Part shown: positions 6,143-8,604 of the stretch, in pieces
Numbering within the stretch: position 1 is the first letter of the stretch
Layout of the letters: each line of letters begins with the position of its first letter
Assembly: GCA_959599615.1 (NCBI GenBank)
Contig: CAUGKA010000076.1
Location: 1-8,604, forward strand
Direction: 5' to 3'
DNA length: 8,604 bases
DNA from: an uncultured Collinsella sp.
GTDB taxonomy: Bacteria > Actinomycetota > Coriobacteriia > Coriobacteriales > Coriobacteriaceae
Program-made: the position numbers and the translations under genes
The notes under the pieces: generated by a model
What the model was told of the DNA's origin: nothing
What the model saw: the letters and a program-made list of their open reading frames with translations, nothing else
Databases searched by the model: none

Positions 6143-6155
6143 CCGGTTCAACCGG
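6143..6155. promoter_or_regulatory. 13-bp palindrome, possible operator upstream of the ABC gene
   Basis: CCGGTT-C-AACCGG is a perfect inverted repeat with a one-base centre, 35 bp before the ABC transporter start. The one-base centre suits binding by a dimeric protein better than an RNA hairpin. I could not place a convincing promoter around it, so the operator role is only suggested by position. No regulator gene is visible in the window. Confidence 0.3.
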
Positions 6156-6190
6156 ATTTCTCACGCTATTTATTTCTCTTCGAGGATTGC

Positions 6191-7963
6191 ATGTTTAAAA
6201 GGTTTCTCTCGTATTACGAGCCCCAGATGGGGCTTTTTGTTGCTGATACTGTTTGCGCTCTGGTGCTTGCCGCCATTGACCTGGCGTTCCCCATTATTCT
6301 GCGCAATTTGACCGGTGGGCTGTTTACTCAGGGTCAGGCTGCCATTATGCAGGCGCTCGGTATGATCGCGGTGGGCTTGGTGCTGATGTATGCCGTCCGC
6401 TGCGCCTGCCGCTACTTTGTGAGCTATTGGGGCCACGTGATGGGCGCGCGCATGGAGTCCAAGATGCGCGAGGACCTGTTTGACCAGTACGAGCGCTTTA
6501 GCTTTGCGTACTTCGACCGCAACAGCTCGGGCGATATGATGAGCCGCGTGGTCAACGACCTATTTGATATCTGTGAGGCAGCGCATCACGTACCCGAGTG
6601 GATCATCATCTGCGGCATCGAGATTATCGGCTCGTTTGTGATCCTCTTTACCATCGCCCCGGTGCTGGCGCTTGCCATGGCTGTGGTGACAGCAGCGTTT
6701 GCGGTCATCATGTTTTGGCAGAACATGCGCATGCGCGAGGTCTTTAGCGACAACCGCAAAAAGATCGGCGGCATCAATGCGCAGCTGCAGGATTCGCTGG
6801 CGGGCATGCGCGTGGTCAAGAGCTTTGCCAATGAGGAGACCGAACGCTTCAAGTTCCGCGCCTCCAACAATCGCTACCTTTCGTCCAAGGAGAACATGTA
6901 TCACGCCATGGGCGTCTATACTGCGACGTATGGCCTGCTCTCGGGCGTGCTGTACGTGATCGTGGTGCTGCTGGGTGGTTGGCTCGTTGCCCAGGGTCAG
7001 CTGCAGGCGGTCGATATGGCAACCTTCGCGCTCTATATTTCGCTGTTCTGCACGCCGCTCGAGACACTCGTCAATTCGGCCGAAACGTATCAGAAGGCCA
7101 TCGCTGGCTTTAAGCGTATGGACGAGGTGCTCTCGACCGCGCCGGATATCCAGGACAAGCCGGGCGCCACGGATCTGCAGGTGACCGCCGGCGCCGTGGA
7201 TTATCACGACGTGTGCTTTAACTACGAGGATGTTGAGCTGGGCGAGGGCGATGCCGACGAGCGTCCCGTTATCGACCATATGGATCTGTCCATCAAGCCC
7301 GGGCAGACCATCGCTTTGGTTGGCCCTTCGGGCGGTGGCAAGTCCACGACCTGTTCGCTGCTGCCGCGCTTTTACGACGTTGCCGCTGGGTCCATTAGCA
7401 TCGACGGTCAGGACGTGCGCGATGTGACGCAGCAGAGCCTGCGCCGCGCTATCGGCCTGGTGCAGCAGGATGTCTACCTGTTTGACGGAACAATCGGCGA
7501 GAACATCGCCTACGGCAAGCCGAGCGCCACGGCAGAAGAGATCGCCGAGGCCGCCCGGCTTGCCAACATCGATGCCTTTATCGAGTCGCTTCCACAGGGC
7601 TATGACACGGTCGTGGGCGAGCGCGGCAGCCGTCTTTCGGGCGGACAGAAACAGCGCGTTGCCATTGCGCGCGTGTTCCTTAAGAATCCCAAGATCCTTA
7701 TTTTGGACGAGGCGACGAGTGCTTTGGATAACGAGAGCGAGGAGGCGGTGCAGGAGTCACTCGAAGAGCTGGCACGCGGCCGCACCACGATTATCATCGC
7801 CCATCGTCTTTCGACCATTAAGCATGCCGATGAGATTGCGACCGTTGAGCATGGTCGCGTTGTGGAGCGTGGCACGCACGAGGAGCTTCTCGCCCGTGGC
7901 GGCACCTATGCCCGTTACTATCGAATGCAGTTCGAAGGTGCGCGTGCGCACGAGCTCGACTGA
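6191..7963 (+). CDS. ABC transporter, fused membrane and ATPase domains (half-transporter)
   Basis: This 590-residue protein has the exporter-type layout: a six-helix membrane domain (about 14-320, hydrophobic stretches near 14-36, 53-75, 136-157, 158-177, 245-267 and 275-292) followed by an ATPase domain. The ATPase parts are all intact: A-loop Tyr345, Walker A GPSGGGKST (378-386), Q-loop QQDVYLF (425-431), signature LSGGQ (482-486), Walker B ILILDE (502-507) with catalytic Glu507, and switch His538 in IIAHRLS. A functional dimer is expected. With both catalytic motifs complete and no second ATPase gene seen, a homodimer is likely. A short acidic insert (about 346-358) separates the A-loop strand from the next strand. 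The ATG at 6191 has GAGGA at 6182-6186. The substrate (drug, lipid or peptide) cannot be read from the sequence. The next gene follows after 19 nt. Confidence 0.93.
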   Translation: MFKRFLSYYEPQMGLFVADTVCALVLAAIDLAFPIILRNLTGGLFTQGQAAIMQALGMIAVGLVLMYAVRCACRYFVSYWGHVMGARMESKMREDLFDQYERFSFAYFDRNSSGDMMSRVVNDLFDICEAAHHVPEWIIICGIEIIGSFVILFTIAPVLALAMAVVTAAFAVIMFWQNMRMREVFSDNRKKIGGINAQLQDSLAGMRVVKSFANEETERFKFRASNNRYLSSKENMYHAMGVYTATYGLLSGVLYVIVVLLGGWLVAQGQLQAVDMATFALYISLFCTPLETLVNSAETYQKAIAGFKRMDEVLSTAPDIQDKPGATDLQVTAGAVDYHDVCFNYEDVELGEGDADERPVIDHMDLSIKPGQTIALVGPSGGGKSTTCSLLPRFYDVAAGSISIDGQDVRDVTQQSLRRAIGLVQQDVYLFDGTIGENIAYGKPSATAEEIAEAARLANIDAFIESLPQGYDTVVGERGSRLSGGQKQRVAIARVFLKNPKILILDEATSALDNESEEAVQESLEELARGRTTIIIAHRLSTIKHADEIATVEHGRVVERGTHEELLARGGTYARYYRMQFEGARAHELD

Positions 7964-7982
7964 TTGATATGACAGGAAGTTT

Positions 7983-8604
7983 ATGGCTGACAAGAACCCT
8001 TTGACTCCGGAAGAAGTGACGGAGTTATTCTCCGAAATCGATGCATCCGGCGTCTTGGATCCCACGCTTGCCAAAAAGCGAACCGAGCGCATGCGTGAGA
8101 AGGAGGCTGCGGCCAAGCGCGGTGACAAAGCGGCGCTAGCGCAGCTGCGCAGCGAGGACCGCGCGAGCCAGGCAAAACATATCGACCCGCTGTCCGAGGA
8201 CGATCCTTCGGGCTCGCAGGTGAGCCATACCATTACGAAGACCGCGATGGCCGTGGTCATCGGTATTCTGGTGCTGATCGTGGGCATGCAGATCGGCTAC
8301 GGCGTGATGCGCCGTCTGAATACCGCCAACCTGTCCGAGAGCGTTTCGGTGGATACCGTCTCGACCGCGCTCAAGGGTGGACTCGAATGGGGCAACGGCT
8401 TTACGCAGTTTCCGCTCGATTTTACCGTCGACGAGGCCGATGAGCGCACGGGCACGGTTGAGGTGACGGTGTTGGACACATCGTCTGCCAATGAGCTCGA
8501 GCTGCTGTCCAACGGGCAGATCCAGGCCGCGGCGCTTGCGACCAACGCGCTGCTCAACGACAAGATTGACCGCGTGGTGTATAACGTTCACGCCTATATC
8601 GACG
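7983..8604 (+). CDS. Single-pass membrane protein of unknown function, 3'-truncated by the window edge
   Basis: An open frame starts at ATG 7983, with AGGAAG at 7974-7979, and stays open for 207 codons to the window end. I do not recognise the family. Residues 1-85 are hydrophilic, with a Lys/Arg/Glu/Ala-rich, probably helical stretch (about 30-65). One strong hydrophobic segment at about 86-108 (AMAVVIGILVLIVGMQIGYG) is the only membrane span seen. With positive charge before it and no cleavage site, it looks like a signal anchor leaving the N-terminus in the cytoplasm. The remaining region (about 110-207) would lie outside the membrane and mixes polar strands (TGTVEVTVLD) with a helix-like part (ELELLSNGQIQAAALATNALL). 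It is 19 nt behind the ABC transporter gene, so it is probably co-transcribed, but a shared function is only inferred. Confidence 0.8.
   Translation, partial: MADKNPLTPEEVTELFSEIDASGVLDPTLAKKRTERMREKEAAAKRGDKAALAQLRSEDRASQAKHIDPLSEDDPSGSQVSHTITKTAMAVVIGILVLIVGMQIGYGVMRRLNTANLSESVSVDTVSTALKGGLEWGNGFTQFPLDFTVDEADERTGTVEVTVLDTSSANELELLSNGQIQAAALATNALLNDKIDRVVYNVHAYID

Noticed and set aside
6111..6311. Small plus-strand open frame of 66 codons before the ABC gene
   Set aside because: It has no ribosome binding site and overlaps the well-supported ABC coding start in another frame.
8136..8591. Minus-strand open frame of 151 codons near the right edge
   Set aside because: The plus strand is open across this whole stretch from a start with a good ribosome binding site and encodes a clear membrane segment. 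The minus frame is its shadow.

Overview
The window is high-GC bacterial chromosome with short gaps and every gene on the + strand. The gene content is mostly housekeeping. An S18 protein of the zinc-binding (C+) type, GC-rich third codon positions and the order rpsR-rplI-dnaB-purA-purD suggest an actinobacterium. My best guess is the Coriobacteriia (Collinsella or a relative). That placement is a judgement from gene style, not from any database search.

Layout: (1) 1-880 is the end of a ribosomal protein operon: the 3' part of rpsR (S18), then rplI (L9) with an acidic repeated tail, closed by a strong intrinsic terminator. (2) 881-2426 is a leader with a possible extended -10 promoter, then the replicative helicase dnaB. 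(3) 2425-3804 is purA, with a good promoter that starts on the dnaB stop codon. (4) 3805-3921 is a purA-purD gap holding two overlapping, mutually exclusive hairpins. (5) 3922-5943 is purD (TTG start) followed 21 nt later by a Nudix hydrolase of the ADP-ribose pyrophosphatase type, probably one transcript. (6) 5944-6190 is a 247-bp non-coding gap containing a perfect 12-bp hairpin, a 98-nt nested inverted repeat flanked by an 8-bp direct repeat, and a 13-bp palindrome. (7) 6191-8604 is a complete ABC half-transporter followed 19 nt later by a single-pass membrane protein of unknown function that runs off the window.

How the genes relate: rpsR/rplI and dnaB are the usual translation-replication neighbourhood. 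purA makes adenylosuccinate (AMP branch) and purD makes glycinamide ribonucleotide (early de novo purine synthesis). The Nudix enzyme probably clears ADP-ribose or related nucleotide sugars. The ABC transporter and the membrane protein look like a separate accessory transcription unit of unknown substrate.

I see no phage, CRISPR array, toxin-antitoxin pair, tRNA or rRNA. The best candidate for something undescribed is the structured, transposon-like element at about 5977-6095. The most unusual protein features are the Cys in place of the family's Pro in the Nudix enzyme and the uncharacterised membrane protein at the right edge.
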